DNA from: Nematostella vectensis
Lineage: Eukaryota; Cnidaria; Anthozoa; Actiniaria; Edwardsiidae
Assembly: GCF_932526225.1 (NCBI RefSeq)
Contig: NC_064042.1
Span: 7,247,540-7,311,539 of the forward strand
Direction of reading: 5' to 3'
Length of the DNA stretch: 64,000 nt
Positions within the stretch are counted from its first letter, which is position 1. The number at the start of each line of letters is the position of its first letter. A program made the position numbers and the translations under genes. Shown piece by piece: positions 11,592 through 22,140 of this stretch. The notes under the pieces are model-generated. The model saw only the letters and a program-made list of their open reading frames with translations. It was not told where the DNA came from and did no database searches.

Positions 11592-14057
11592 CTGTTTGTC
11601 TTCCACAAGTTTGGAAAGCAAGTAAACAAGAGGGTCTAGCTCACGGACACTGCAACAACAAATAACAGACATGTATAGGATCTTCCTTATTCATTTGTCT
11701 AATTAAATGACATGTTAGCAAAAGCAAAGTAAACACAAATCCTCACTTTTTAGATTTAAGCTCGTCATATTTCTTGAGAAATTCTCTTGGTGTAGTTGAA
11801 CACTCAGCAATCTTGCGCTTTGCTGTATGAGCCGACACCTACAGTTAACAAAAAGACAATTGGGTACAGTAGACACTTTATAACAAACTTTATCCCTGCG
11901 GTTGACAAATAAACAAAGGGTAAACTGAACTAGAGAAACACTAGTTGGCATGTCCCACAATATATATCCAGTGAAATTGTAACATACATATTTTATCTAT
12001 TTAGTACAAATAAATACTACTGTAATAAGCTTAAAGTCTCTTTTATGGTTTATCTGTGAAAAGAGCCTTTCACTTAGTGTAACATTTCTACTAACAGTTT
12101 TTTATCCGTGTTGTATCTTAAGGTGTCATGTTTTTCATCACTTTAATGTAACGTGACAAGACATTTCTACTAGTAGTATTTTACCTGTGTTGTAACATAA
12201 GGTGTCATGTTTTTCATCAGCATTTCTGTGTAGACCTCGGGTCCCTCCCCTCCTGAAGCCCTGATAAAACAAGATGAGGGAATGTCACCCTTAGATAAAT
12301 ATAAGATAAGGCCAAGCAAAAATAAAAACATGTTTATCGTCCTAATAAGATCAAAATAGGGAGCATGCGGCTCTTTTCATTTATTATATTTTATTTATTT
12401 TTTTCCTTACAAAGAAAATTTCTATGATGTTGCGAAGGTAAAAAAATTGTAAGAAAAGCCTTGAAATGGTAATGTCTGCCATTATTTTAGTGCCCAGGCA
12501 CCACTAACACACGAAATTTGAACTTCTGAGGAACAAACAATCAAAAAAGCAGCAGAAATAGCTAAATAAAAAATATTGATGTGGCCCTGAAAAAAAATGC
12601 AGGCGGGGATGATTAACATGTCTTTTCTTTTACTTAGCCTAAATACAAGATGAGTAAAGTTCACCCTTAGAAAAATACAAGATAAGTGAATTTCAAAACA
12701 CTAATCCCTTTCCATATGCTAACTACCTGTATGACTGGGTACCCCCTCTCAGCGAATCCTGTGTACAAAGCTAAACCCATTGACTCCTGGCTTTTTTAGC
12801 TGAATTTACAAAAAACAGACTGAAAACAGATACCTCCCCCCCCCCTATTCTGAGTTTTATACAGCCAATCAAACACAGCTGCACCTAGTCAGCGCGGTAT
12901 CCAAGCTTTCCAACAGTGCTTTGCGGTCCCCACTTTTAATCCCTCGCGTTGTGCTGAAGCCAGCACAAGTTGATGGTTGCTTGTATTTTTAATCAAAAAT
13001 ACAGCTATGATCATATTAGGAGAGTGTCTCAGGACATCATGAAGTCTTTTGGGGCATAATTGAGTGCTTTGCTTATGGATATTTGCAAGCAAAGGTGGAT
13101 TCATGATGATTTTTTCTTGGCTTTGCCTGGATAACAAAATAATTTTCTAATGAACCACCACAGCTCTCCTAAATGCTGTCTTTTCTGAAACCAAATTGAT
13201 TCCAAAATTGTTTACACTGCTATTCTGGGTGTATGACCTGGAATTGATTTGTTTGGCTTCGGGGTGAAAAGACTTATAAAAAAAACATCTGACTTTGGGG
13301 AGAGGAGTGTTGACTGGCCCTCCCCTTGTGAATTTTCCCCTGGATCTCCCAGAATGCTTTGCAATACGTAAAGACATCTTCGTGGTTGTACAATCCTTCA
13401 AGGAGTGGACATTGTGTTTTAAGGCTATGGAAATGTACCTGGAGTATCAGAATAAAGGTATCTATTTGTGTCTTGAGCTGTGTTTGCTGATCTCTCTCCC
13501 TTGTGTGGTATTTTGAGCGTTTTATTGAGAGGGGTGATTCTGCTTTTCTCTCCTTGTTCGATTTGAGATTTGTCAAAGAACCTGTGCTATTATTTGGCTT
13601 AAGAGTAGATGCCAACACCATGGTTGGATGCATGAGTATCTTCATCTTGTTGTGTTTATTTTGCATTTATGAATTTTTTGGGTTGTGGGTACTTCCCAAA
13701 GCCGGTACAGGCCGGTTGAGGGGTCAATGTGTTAAAAAAGACCCTTAAAAGATCCAACTCTATGTATGTCCGTGGCTTTATTGCTAGTTATTGATGTTGA
13801 TAAATACTGTTGTTTTCGTGGTATAGAAATTTTGTTAATTAATTTGCTTATAATGTCAGGCGGGGCTTGAAGTTAAAGTTGCATTGCAGGATTACAGTAT
13901 CTTATAAGACTGCGGAAGATGTTTTGACACCCAGATCGCTCATTAGTATCACCCTTAACGATGCCAACAACTTTAATAAAAATATTAAATGATAAATGAC
14001 ATACCCAAGAAGAGAGAGTAGCTCGGAGACATGGTGATGGATTCTGAATTCACTCAT
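11592..14057 (-). pseudogene. TUBGCP2: GCP2 (TUBGCP2) 5' gene fragment, copy A
   Basis: Four minus-strand exons match the N-terminus of gamma-tubulin complex component 2, a subunit of the gamma-tubulin ring complex that nucleates microtubules. Exon 1 (14005-14057) encodes MSEFRIHHHVSELLSLLG. Exon 2 (12185-12260) includes EVYTEMLMKNMTPYVTTQ, exon 3 (11747-11838) VSAHTAKRKIAEC...FLKKYDELKSK, and exon 4 (11592-11649) ELDPLVYLLSKLVEDKQ. All have GT/AG borders and matching phases (2, 0, 2, 0). The family protein is about 900 residues; only about 96 are present and no fifth exon is seen before homology switches to the membrane gene at 10805. I therefore read it as a truncated remnant, head to head with MBD4. 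A transcript could still start from its promoter. Confidence 0.85.
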
Positions 14058-14664
14058 GTTTTACGAGTTTGAATGAAAACACTTTTTTTTCTGAACTTGG
14101 CGGGAAGTTGATGCCCGACTTGATTCTATAAATGCTCGTTCTTCTAATACAAATATTCTTCAATAATATGCTTAGTATTCCATTTTAACTGCAGAAATAA
14201 AGTACTCGCACGCCCATGAAACGATGGACATGCTTTGTAAAGAGGGAAAAAAGAAAAGGAAAAAAAATACAATCACGAGAAATACCACAGACTGGCCGCC
14301 ATTTTGTGTAAAAAATAACCGCTGCCCTGCAACTGCGTCTGCTATTTTATGTTCATGGGGGGGGGGGGGAGGGGAGGCAATAATTAGAAAACTCTTCAAA
14401 CTGATGAACGTCACATATTCACAACAAACACACAACAGTGAAATATGTAGGCTTATAGGTTTCAATTGGTGATGCTTTGGCCCTAGGTAAGTATTCTTTT
14501 CATTTAATAAAAAACATTCCTGTAATCGGTCTCCCCTCCTCCCCACTCCCCCGTGGTACCGTTTGTCGCAAGTTATTCTACGGATGTGCGGATCGCGTCT
14601 CGTGGATTTCAGCTGTTGATCAAGGCTTTGAAATCTATTCGGCAGAACGCATAATACTCGTCAA
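14058..14664. promoter_or_regulatory. GCP2/MBD4 head-to-head intergenic promoter region, copy A
   Basis: The 607 bp between the two divergent start codons carries a YY1-type motif GCCGCCATTTTG (14295-14306) and an E2F-like TTGGCGGGAA (14097-14106). A poly-G tract lies at about 14357-14368. A splice-donor-like CCTAG|GTAAGTA at about 14486 could belong to an untranslated first exon of MBD4, but this is not certain. E2F sites would fit co-regulation of a cell-division gene and a DNA-repair gene; that is inference. Confidence 0.45.
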
Positions 14665-17572
14665 ATGGACCATCATCCAAGAGATCTGCCAAAAGGGTGG
14701 AAAAAGGTGTGTGTTACTAGAAAAAGCGGCAAAACGAAGGGACATGTTGATGTTTATATACACGATCCATTGGGGAGAAAGTTTCGCTCTCTTGCTGAAC
14801 TTAAAAGACATCTAATCGAGGCCGATTTGGGACTATCTATTGAACAGTTTAGTTTCAGAGCAGATGGGGCGAATTTCCTACATAACGCAGCCCCGGAAAA
14901 GCGACCAAAACAGAGCGAGAGGAAGAGAGATCAATCGGGATCAAAAGGCAAACTTGCTGGAGGAACCCCGGGAAAAAGGAAGGCAAAGACCCCCCACATA
15001 GCTGTCACAAAAGCAAAAAGAAATAAAAAAGAGCGCAGCGTTAGAGGGAAAGTAGTTAAGATAGTTCTTGGCAAGACTAAGGCTGCCAAGCCTAGAAGAC
15101 CATCTGTTGTTAATGAGGGTAGCCATTTCACAGGTGTGGTCCCAAAGGGCTGGACCAGAACGGAATATGTGAGGAAGGGGGGACGTACCCAGGGAAGAGT
15201 TGATGTAACTGTTATAAACCCTGAAGGGAAACAGTTCCGCTCTCGAGTTCAGCTTAGCGAATTCCTTAAGGAGCAGCAATCCAAATTGAGGGTGGACGAT
15301 TTTGGATTTTTTCCACTGGGAGGAAGAAAAAGAAAAAGCACTGAAAAGTCAAGTGAGCCAGGAAGAAAGTGCAAAGCTGTGATATCTAAAGAGCCAAAAG
15401 TAAAAAAAGTGGCTTCCAAGGCTGATTCTAGTGAAATTAGTAAGCAGACACCAAGAGGCAAAAGAGCAACAAGATCAAACTCTGTTCTGAGTTCAGAATC
15501 TTTGTCAAGAAAGCGGAACAAGATGCAAGTTGGAAAAAGTGAAAAAAACAATGGCGTGAAAATTGCTCATCAAAGCCCCACAAAAGCAAGTCTAGAGAGT
15601 TCTTACTTTTCTTCTAAAAAGACAAAAAGGAAGTCTACAGAAAGTTTGAAGCATCGTTCCCAGTTAGAAGTTGTAGCAGAGAACAGAGCAAGTGTGATCA
15701 CTAATGAAGGGGTGCCTACTGGGTGGATTAAGATTGTGACACAGAGATCCAAAGGAAAAACTAAGGGAACCTATGATGTTTACATAGTGGACCCTGATGG
15801 AAGAAAGTTTCGCTCTAAAGCAGAGTTGAAGAGGTTTTTAGATAAATCACAGTCTGATCTAACCATTGAAGACTTTGATTTTCAACACAAGAAAATGGTC
15901 ATAACCAGTAATAAGAAAGAGCTAGATAAAGAAAATGATGACTCTCAGGAACCCTTTGGTGCTGATTCCACAGCATGCCCAAAAGATGACGATGATCTTG
16001 ATGAAAGTCTAAGTGGTGATTCATTAGACTCTTTAGAAACTTCAGCCAAACAAGTGGAAGCAACACAAAGTCCTTACTTCAAGGATGCTGCTCAGCCAAA
16101 GACCCCCAAATGGACACCACCCAAGTCACCCTTCAGCCTTGTGCAGGAGACGCTCTTCCATGATCCTTGGAAGCTGCTGGTGTCTTCAATCTTCTTAAAT
16201 CGGACTGCTGGTACCCAGGCCATCCCGATCATGTGGGAGTTCTTTAGACGGTATCCAGACGCTGCTGAGGCAAGTAAAGCTGATCCTGGGCCCATTTCTG
16301 GTAGGTGCAAATTTCACCTCACTTTTAACCTTATCCACCTATAGAAGGTTGATCTGATTCAATACGAGAAGATTGATCATAAATTTAAATCTCCCCTAAC
16401 CTCCACACAGCAAACCTATTTTCACCTGTGTTAACAACATAAGTTCCTCGCTTTTTCATCCTATCATTCCTCTGCTCAGTGAGTGCTGTAGCAGTTGATG
16501 GACAACAGAGAATTTACAATGAGAATGTGCATACCTAATTCAAAATTATGAGTTAACATTCAATTAAGATAATAATGTGTATCTACATAGCCATGGCTAT
16601 GTAGTTTGTACCTTTAATTAAACTTTATATCTACTATCCTTTGCTATATTCCTACTTTCTTAGTAATATCTGAGGGAATAATATGTGTCTGTTGTTAGAT
16701 CTCGTCAGACCCTGTTGGCCATGTGAGAAGTAGGCCGACACCCTTATACCCTTAGATTCTTAACTGATTCCCTTAAGTAATTCACCTATTAATGTAAAGC
16801 CGGTGGGGGCTGGGAGGTGCAGCAAGGGGCAGGGATTTGAAATTTGTGTCAGGCCAAATTTTGGAGCCAAATCTTGAGAAATATCATTACCCCTGGCTAC
16901 TTTATATTATTGTGATCAAATATCCCTTGGCAAGGGCATACGGCAGGAGAAATATAGAGATAGCATGAAGTATATAACATGCAATTTCTTTTTATTGATC
17001 CGCTGAATAGTGTAAAACACTGAAACTTCCAAGAATAACAAATAAAGTTAAGAAGAAATCAAACATTCGCAATGTGCACCGAAAACATGCCAGTCTGTTG
17101 GTCACATGAGTAAGCGCTAGATCAATAGATCTACAGGGGAAAGGATGAGTTCAACAAAGATCTCCAATGGAATAAACTTGATGGTCAAAACCATCTACTT
17201 ATGGGCCAGTTTAACTGTTTTAACCCCCCCCCCCCCCCCCCCGACCAGCTTAACATTGATTGGTTTAAAACTGCTAAGTAGCTCATGTAAAATAGTAGAA
17301 TCTGATTAATATAGTATTGTTTACATTACTTAGACCTCCTCAGACCCCTTGGACTGCATGAGAAGCGGGCCAAGGCCCTTGTTCAATTCTCAGCTGAGTT
17401 TTTGAGTCGTGATTGGATCTACCCTGATACACTTTATGGAATAGGTAAATATGGCAGTGACTCTTACCGCATTTTTTTCCTGGGTGAATGGAAAGATGTA
17501 AAACCAGAGGACCACAAACTTAACCTCTATCATGACTGGCTTTGGAAGCAAGAGAGAGAAGGCTTATTGTAG
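14665..17572 (+). CDS. MBD4: MBD4-like G:T mismatch DNA glycosylase with three MBDs, copy A
   Basis: Two exons (14665-16300 and 17334-17572, GT/AG, phase 1) encode 624 residues. MBD4 binds methyl-CpG and removes thymine or uracil mispaired with G in the nucleus. Three MBD-like domains are visible: about 9-66 (PKGW, RKSGK, DVY, KFRS), about 158-216 (PKGW, RKGGR, DVT, QFRS) and about 349-407 (PTGW, RSKGK, DVY, KFRS). Basic Ser/Lys-rich linkers lie between them and an acidic stretch at 440-460. The glycosylase domain begins at KWTPPKSPF (W483), continues through HDPWKLL and IFLNRTAG, and ends in [13 protein letters not shown] with the catalytic Asp at D588, then [14 protein letters not shown]. 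The vertebrate protein has one MBD. The second MBD here has Thr182 where the base-contacting Tyr normally lies. An apparent donor GTAAATATG after Y580-G-I is not used, because reading through gives the conserved catalytic motif. Confidence 0.93.
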
Positions 17573-18653
17573 GGGGTTCCTGTATTGTTAAACCAAATAA
17601 TATGTTCTGTTTTGTTAAAGGTAAAAAGTTAATGTTGTCTCTAAAAAGGTTGTGCAAAGGATTTGCATTTGCTGTACAACTCATACAGTTTAATCGAAGT
17701 CATACAGTTATATCTCAACATAACAGTAGCATCTCAAGATCGAGATTTTAAAGGGGTGTAAATCATTCTCCCCACCATGCAATCCATATTTTTTTTCCAT
17801 AAACAAGGCAAATTCCAAACAGTTCACTGAAAGATATACATACTGTTGTGACTTTTGAAAGAAAATTCAACTTTGTGTTGGCTGTAAATGACTTGTGCTA
17901 GTGTTAAAAACAACACAGCATAAAGTGTTTAACCTTCATGGCTGAATGCCAACCCTGTATAAATGACAATCCTAACCCTGCTTTAGGTTAGGGTAAGAGT
18001 TAGGCATTGGGTTGTCGTTTATCGTTTAACCCTGGGGTAAACCACAGGGAAACCACACATTTGCAGGAAAAAAAATTATATTCAATAAGTTTATATTCAG
18101 TAGAAAATTGTCATCTTGTTTTATTCATTCATTATATTCATTATTCATTGCTCTATTGACATTATTATCATAGTTCACATTTGACTACTGGTTAGTTTAA
18201 CGTTCATACCAAGGATGTTTAGCCTTGACAATGCACTAGTATGTACATTTTCAGCAGAAAAGAATAAAGATAAATGGATAAGTTAACCACATGCCCAAGC
18301 TAAATGACTCCTCTATTTAAGTCGACCCATGACTATCATGGACAAATTCTTACTTGTGTTTACCCTTGCGCAAGCGTCCAGGTTTGACTATTTGCAAAAA
18401 CGTCTCAAGAAAAAAGATAACTCAATCCCTTCCCCCCCATCCCCCCCCCCTGAAAAATTAGTTCCACTTTTTTGGATTTCGCCCCTCCCCCCATCCCCCC
18501 CCCCCCAAGAAAAAAATTCTGGGTAGGGGACTGATATATGAAAAACTCTTGAAAGTCACAAAGGAACACATAGATACTGTGTAGTTTTGGAGGGATAGAT
18601 ATATTTTAAAATGAATCTGGGCAGTTTAAATTTGAGTAGGAGCTTGTTGAGGT
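17573..18653. other. MBD4 3' flank, non-coding
   Basis: No gene is seen. At about 17958-18022 lies a short inverted structure, ATAAATGACAATCCTAACCC to GGGTTGTCGTTTAT, whose inside reads like telomeric CCCTAA/TTAGGG. C-rich runs at 18430-18506 mark the end of A/B homology. From about 18538 the sequence matches the repeat also found near 4277 and 56740. Confidence 0.5.
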
Positions 18654-19130
18654 AATGTACCAAGTTATCTCCAAGAACATTTATCCTTAAACAGTGATCA
18701 TCACTCTCGAAATACGAGATACAGTAAACTTAATGTTATATGCCCTAAGTATAAGCGCGAGACCGAAGGTGGGCTCACCTTTGCTGTCTCCGCATCAAAA
18801 CTATGGAACAGTTTAAGTTTAGATGCCAGAAAAGTAGACTCTCTAAGATGTTTTACAATTAATTTATGGAACAAAGCTCTACATGATCAAAAGATTTTGC
18901 AACATTTTAACGTTTAATTTCTATAGTGTTTGATTTATGTTTATTTAGTTTTATATAGCTTAATATAGATATATATTTATATATACTTCTCTGCCATTTT
19001 TTATCATATATTTTTAGTAAGTGTAATTGTAAATTTTTAGTATGTAATAGGTGAGGGCCACAAGGTTATTAGCCAATTGGCTATTAAATGCTTCCTCTTT
19101 AAATAAAGTCTTTATTATTATATTATTATA
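18654..19130 (+). mobile_element. 5'-truncated non-LTR retrotransposon (LINE) tail
   Basis: An open frame from 18657 to a stop at 18915-18917 gives 86 residues typical of the C-terminal end of LINE reverse transcriptases of the CR1/L2/RTE-X kind: PSYLQEH, HSRNTRYSKL, GGLTFAVSASKLWNSL, and DSLRCFTINLWNKAL. It is followed by about 210 bp of 3' UTR ending in TTATTATATTATTATA. A 7-bp target duplication TTGAGGT flanks it (18647-18653 and 19131-19137). The insertion interrupts the repeat seen near 4380. It is 5'-truncated and cannot move by itself. Confidence 0.8.
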
Positions 19131-19832
19131 TTGAGGTTTTGAGTATGAGCTGAGTTGAGGTCTTTTAAAAAAATAATATGAAATAAGAACAACAAGAGAA
19201 GCATTTATTTATGTATCTATTTTTTATGAGCATTGAAAAATATTAATAAAAAAATTGGTTTCAATAAAAAAAACAATTGAGCCATTGCACAAACCATATA
19301 TAACTTACTGATTTCACTATGAAATAAACATGGAACATCACGGGAGCTGGTTAGAATTTGGTGAATGAAAAGATAATATGGTACAATGTGCAGCAAAATG
19401 AGCCAATCTTCAAGCACTATTCTCTATGGTGTGAACTGGAAATATGGTCTTTTGTCAAGACCAATTCAAACCTTGAAGAGAATACCATTCTTGCTTAGGG
19501 AGTGTTCATTATTTATGGCTGAGGGGGGAGGGGTCGGTATTCAGCGCCACTCCACTTGAGTTTTCTGTACAACCCCCCTTTTGTAAAAAAAAACTTTGTT
19601 GACCCCCCCCCCCCCCAGGAGAAACCCAAAAACCTTTTACACCCCCCCCTCCTCTTTAAAAATCCACAAAACTACATTTATAACACGAAATATAGATACA
19701 TATTTAAACAAATCATGCATTAAAAAAACAACCAAGAAATGATATTTCTTATTGTAATAAGTCAAATGTGGCGTTTTGAAATAGAAAAGAATATGTATCT
19801 ATATCTATCTTCGCATGCCATATCAGTAGTAG

Positions 19833-19961
19833 ATAAGAGTGCTTCTTTTTCCTGTTTGCAATGATGTTTTATTACATGAACGAACGGAATGATAAAGAAC
19901 TACAATGAGTTCTGACCGGGCTAGTCCCAGTCCTTCCACAGGGACTCCAAACAATGCTCTA
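19833..19961 (-). repeat. 3' LTR of the gypsy element
   Basis: 129 bp identical by eye to 22007-22135. On the minus strand it begins TAGAGCATTGTTTGG and ends CACTCTTAT, without the usual TG...CA ends. It is adjacent to the polypurine tract. Confidence 0.85.
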
Positions 19962-20061
19962 TCTCCCCCCAAGTATTTAGTGTTCCTGCATGGTGGGGAT
20001 GATAAATACTGATATATAACATAACGATATAACAATGTGTCCTTTTGACTAATGTTTGTGT

Positions 20062-22128
20062 TCATTGTTCAAGTAGTTCTTTCTTGTTGTAGTCCTGTAG
20101 CCTCCTTAGGGCTAAGGGTATCTTCTTCTCGAGTGGGGGGTTGGATGGTGGTTTGGCTGGGCTTACTGGTTCGGATGCTTCCGCTGATCCTGGCTCAGTT
20201 TCTGGTGGTCTGGTTGGTGTATCACTGCCTGTTGTCCCAGTTCCTGGCCCAGTGTCTCTCGTGAGCGGGGGGCTAGGTCGTGTGGGTGTTTCGACGGAAA
20301 TTCCAGTGGGGCTTGTTGTTGCTGTGCCTTTTGGGAGTTTGGTTAGGCTTTCTTTCGGTCTTGCTTGGGTTGCTCGGCTGATGAATTTGAGGTCATCGTT
20401 GAGTATCCGTGGTGGCTGTGGTGCTTGGACAGGGATGTATTTCCGTAGGAATTTCCGGTTACGGAGAGTTATCATTCCGGAGCCGTCGACACGCACAACG
20501 TATTGGTCAAATTGCCGTACCTCAATGACAATGCCTGTCTTGTCCCATCGTGTTGGATTGGGGCCTGTCTGGTTCTGGATCCTCACGTGGTGTCCTATGG
20601 CAAGAGGGGAAAGTCTCTTTGTATGTTGTGACCATCTCTCTGCTGCCCTCATGTGTCTGTTCCTTAAAGCTTCTTCTCTGAGGGCAAGGGTGTCCCGCCA
20701 AGTGGGGTGTGGGATATAGTGCCCTGGGAGGATCGGGATTGAATCCTTGATTGGTCTGCCGAATATGCATTGTGCTGGTGACAGCTTGGTGCTTGGGTCT
20801 GGGGTGTTGCGGTATTGAAGTATCGCTTGTTGGAAGGCATTGGTGTTGAGTTCACCATGTGGGCCGGTGTTGTTGGTGATGAGCCGCTTGACGGTTTTCA
20901 CTCCTATTTCAGCTCTACTGTTGGAGTGGGGAAACGCTACTGAGGATAGGCGGTGGTGGACTCCCCACTCCTTGAGGAACTGCTGTGTAGGATTGGCGAC
21001 AAATTCTGGTCCACCGTCACTTGCGCACTCATCAGGGATGCCAAAGGTGCAGAAGGTGCGCCTCAGACATTCTACTAGGCCGGCGGAGCCATCACGAGCC
21101 TTTTCGACGATTGGCCAGTTAGAGTGTCTGTCCACTGCTACCAGGTAAGTGCTGCCTTTGTAGTGGAAGAAGTCAGCACAGATGCATTGGAATGGGTAGG
21201 CTGGCAGTATTGGTGGGTAGGGTGGGGCGCTTGGCTGTGAAGGTGTTATGCGGTTACAGTAGGAGCATCGTTCCCGTAAGGCGACAATGGCAGGTGTGAT
21301 TCCTGGCCAAAAGACTGATGACTCGGCGCGGGCAGTCATGGATGTCACGCCTTGGTGTGCAGAGTGGAGTGCTTTAAGTATCACCTCTCGTAGGGTTGGG
21401 GGAATGACGATGCGATCCTTGTAAAGGATGACTCCATCGATGGTGTGGAGGTCGTGCCGGAATCTGTGGTATTCTTGGAGTGCTGGGGCGAGGTCGTGCT
21501 GCGCTTCTGGGAAGCCGGACTCAATGATGGCGGTCAGGGAGTGGAGATTTGGGTCGCTGGTGGTTTCTAGTTTCACCGTCTCCCAGGTAACGGCCATGGT
21601 GTTGAGGGTGGATGTGGCTGAGGATACCAGCTCTTTGTCGATCCCGTAGGAGCAGGATTCTTCTGGTGGCTCCCTAGTGCGAAGGCTTGCGAGGGCAGCG
21701 TTGGCTGGGTGAGGGCTGTTGGAGGCATCGATGGTAGCTATGTCGTCAGGCAGCGTCATCATTTCAGGGGTTGTTGAGCCCGTTGGGTGGCGTGAGATGG
21801 CATCCGCAGCTTTGTGTCTTGCTCCAGGGATGTGGACCATGCGGAACTTGTAACGGAGGGTCTTCTCTTTGAGGTTCCTGAGCCGGCTGTTGGGAATTTC
21901 ATCAAGGGACCGATCACCAAATACCTTCAATAGGGGTTTGTGATCAACGGCGACAATTAGGTTGCTACAGCCTAGGACAAAGAAGCGAGCCTTGTCTTTA
22001 TCATAGATAAGAGTGCTTCTTTTTCCTGTTTGCAATGATGTTTTATTACATGAACGAACGGAATGATAAAGAACTACAATGAGTTCTGACCGGGCTAGTC
22101 CCAGTCCTTCCACAGGGACTCCAAACAA
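20062..22128 (-). CDS. Gypsy pol remnant: RNase H end plus integrase, fused to LTR sequence
   Basis: A single open frame of 688 residues. Residues 1-41 are encoded by the LTR itself, a chance in-frame fusion. Residues 44-116 are the end of the RNase H region (VDHKPLL, IPGARHKAADAISR). The integrase follows: an HHCC zinc finger with H255, H258, C288 and C291, then the catalytic core with D319, D371 and E407 (D,D-35-E spacing intact). A C-terminal domain comes next (about 525-585), then a Pro/Thr/Ser-rich tail ending LLEQ. Reverse transcriptase is absent, so the protein cannot copy an element. An uninterrupted frame means recent insertion or selection on the integrase; I favour recent insertion. 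The start used is the first ATG and lies inside the LTR. Confidence 0.85.
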   Translation of the reverse strand: MFGVPVEGLGLARSELIVVLYHSVRSCNKTSLQTGKRSTLIYDKDKARFFVLGCSNLIVAVDHKPLLKVFGDRSLDEIPNSRLRNLKEKTLRYKFRMVHIPGARHKAADAISRHPTGSTTPEMMTLPDDIATIDASNSPHPANAALASLRTREPPEESCSYGIDKELVSSATSTLNTMAVTWETVKLETTSDPNLHSLTAIIESGFPEAQHDLAPALQEYHRFRHDLHTIDGVILYKDRIVIPPTLREVILKALHSAHQGVTSMTARAESSVFWPGITPAIVALRERCSYCNRITPSQPSAPPYPPILPAYPFQCICADFFHYKGSTYLVAVDRHSNWPIVEKARDGSAGLVECLRRTFCTFGIPDECASDGGPEFVANPTQQFLKEWGVHHRLSSVAFPHSNSRAEIGVKTVKRLITNNTGPHGELNTNAFQQAILQYRNTPDPSTKLSPAQCIFGRPIKDSIPILPGHYIPHPTWRDTLALREEALRNRHMRAAERWSQHTKRLSPLAIGHHVRIQNQTGPNPTRWDKTGIVIEVRQFDQYVVRVDGSGMITLRNRKFLRKYIPVQAPQPPRILNDDLKFISRATQARPKESLTKLPKGTATTSPTGISVETPTRPSPPLTRDTGPGTGTTGSDTPTRPPETEPGSAEASEPVSPAKPPSNPPLEKKIPLALRRLQDYNKKELLEQ

Positions 22129-22135
22129 TGCTCTA
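22007..22135 (-). repeat. 5' LTR of the gypsy element
   Basis: Identical by eye to 19833-19961. Its inner edge at about 22004 runs straight into the RNase H reading frame, with no untranslated leader or primer-binding site. Confidence 0.85.
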
Positions 22136-22140
22136 AGTAG

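Larger units (their letters stand above)
1..18493 (+). repeat. Segmental duplication unit A
   Basis: The first 18.5 kb recurs almost base for base at 23419-41838. The offset is constant at 23418 from the window start until the palindromic insertion near 4.9 kb. It then drops to 23367 because copy B lost 51 bp there, and drifts by a few bases through homopolymer and small indels. Homology ends in C-rich sequence near 18493, after which A and B differ. The unit holds a GPCR pseudogene, a truncated membrane gene, a GCP2 fragment and MBD4. Because the window begins inside it, its true left edge is unknown. Confidence 0.93.
19833..22135 (-). mobile_element. Compact Ty3/gypsy LTR retrotransposon, internally deleted
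   Basis: Two identical direct repeats of 129 bp (19833-19961 and 22007-22135) flank a minus-strand pol remnant. A 5-bp target duplication AGTAG lies outside them (19828-19832 and 22136-22140). A polypurine tract (CTTGGGGGGAGA on the minus strand, 19962-19973) abuts the downstream LTR, as expected. No primer-binding site, gag, protease or reverse transcriptase is present: the upstream LTR joins the RNase H region directly. Since the target duplication surrounds the shortened form, the deletion probably happened before or during insertion. The element is found only in the A-B spacer. Confidence 0.88.

Noticed and set aside
16583-16604. 22-bp perfect palindrome CTACATAGCC ATGGCTATGTAG-like in the MBD4 intron
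   Set aside because: Short, present in both A and B (39953-39974), no flanking duplication or other sign of function.
17440-17450. Possible splice donor GTAAATATG in the last MBD4 exon
   Set aside because: Reading through gives the conserved [13 protein letters not shown] catalytic stretch and the proper C-terminus, so no intron is used there.
20141-20719. 192-codon plus-strand ORF inside the LTR element
   Set aside because: Antisense shadow of the integrase C-terminal region and tail.
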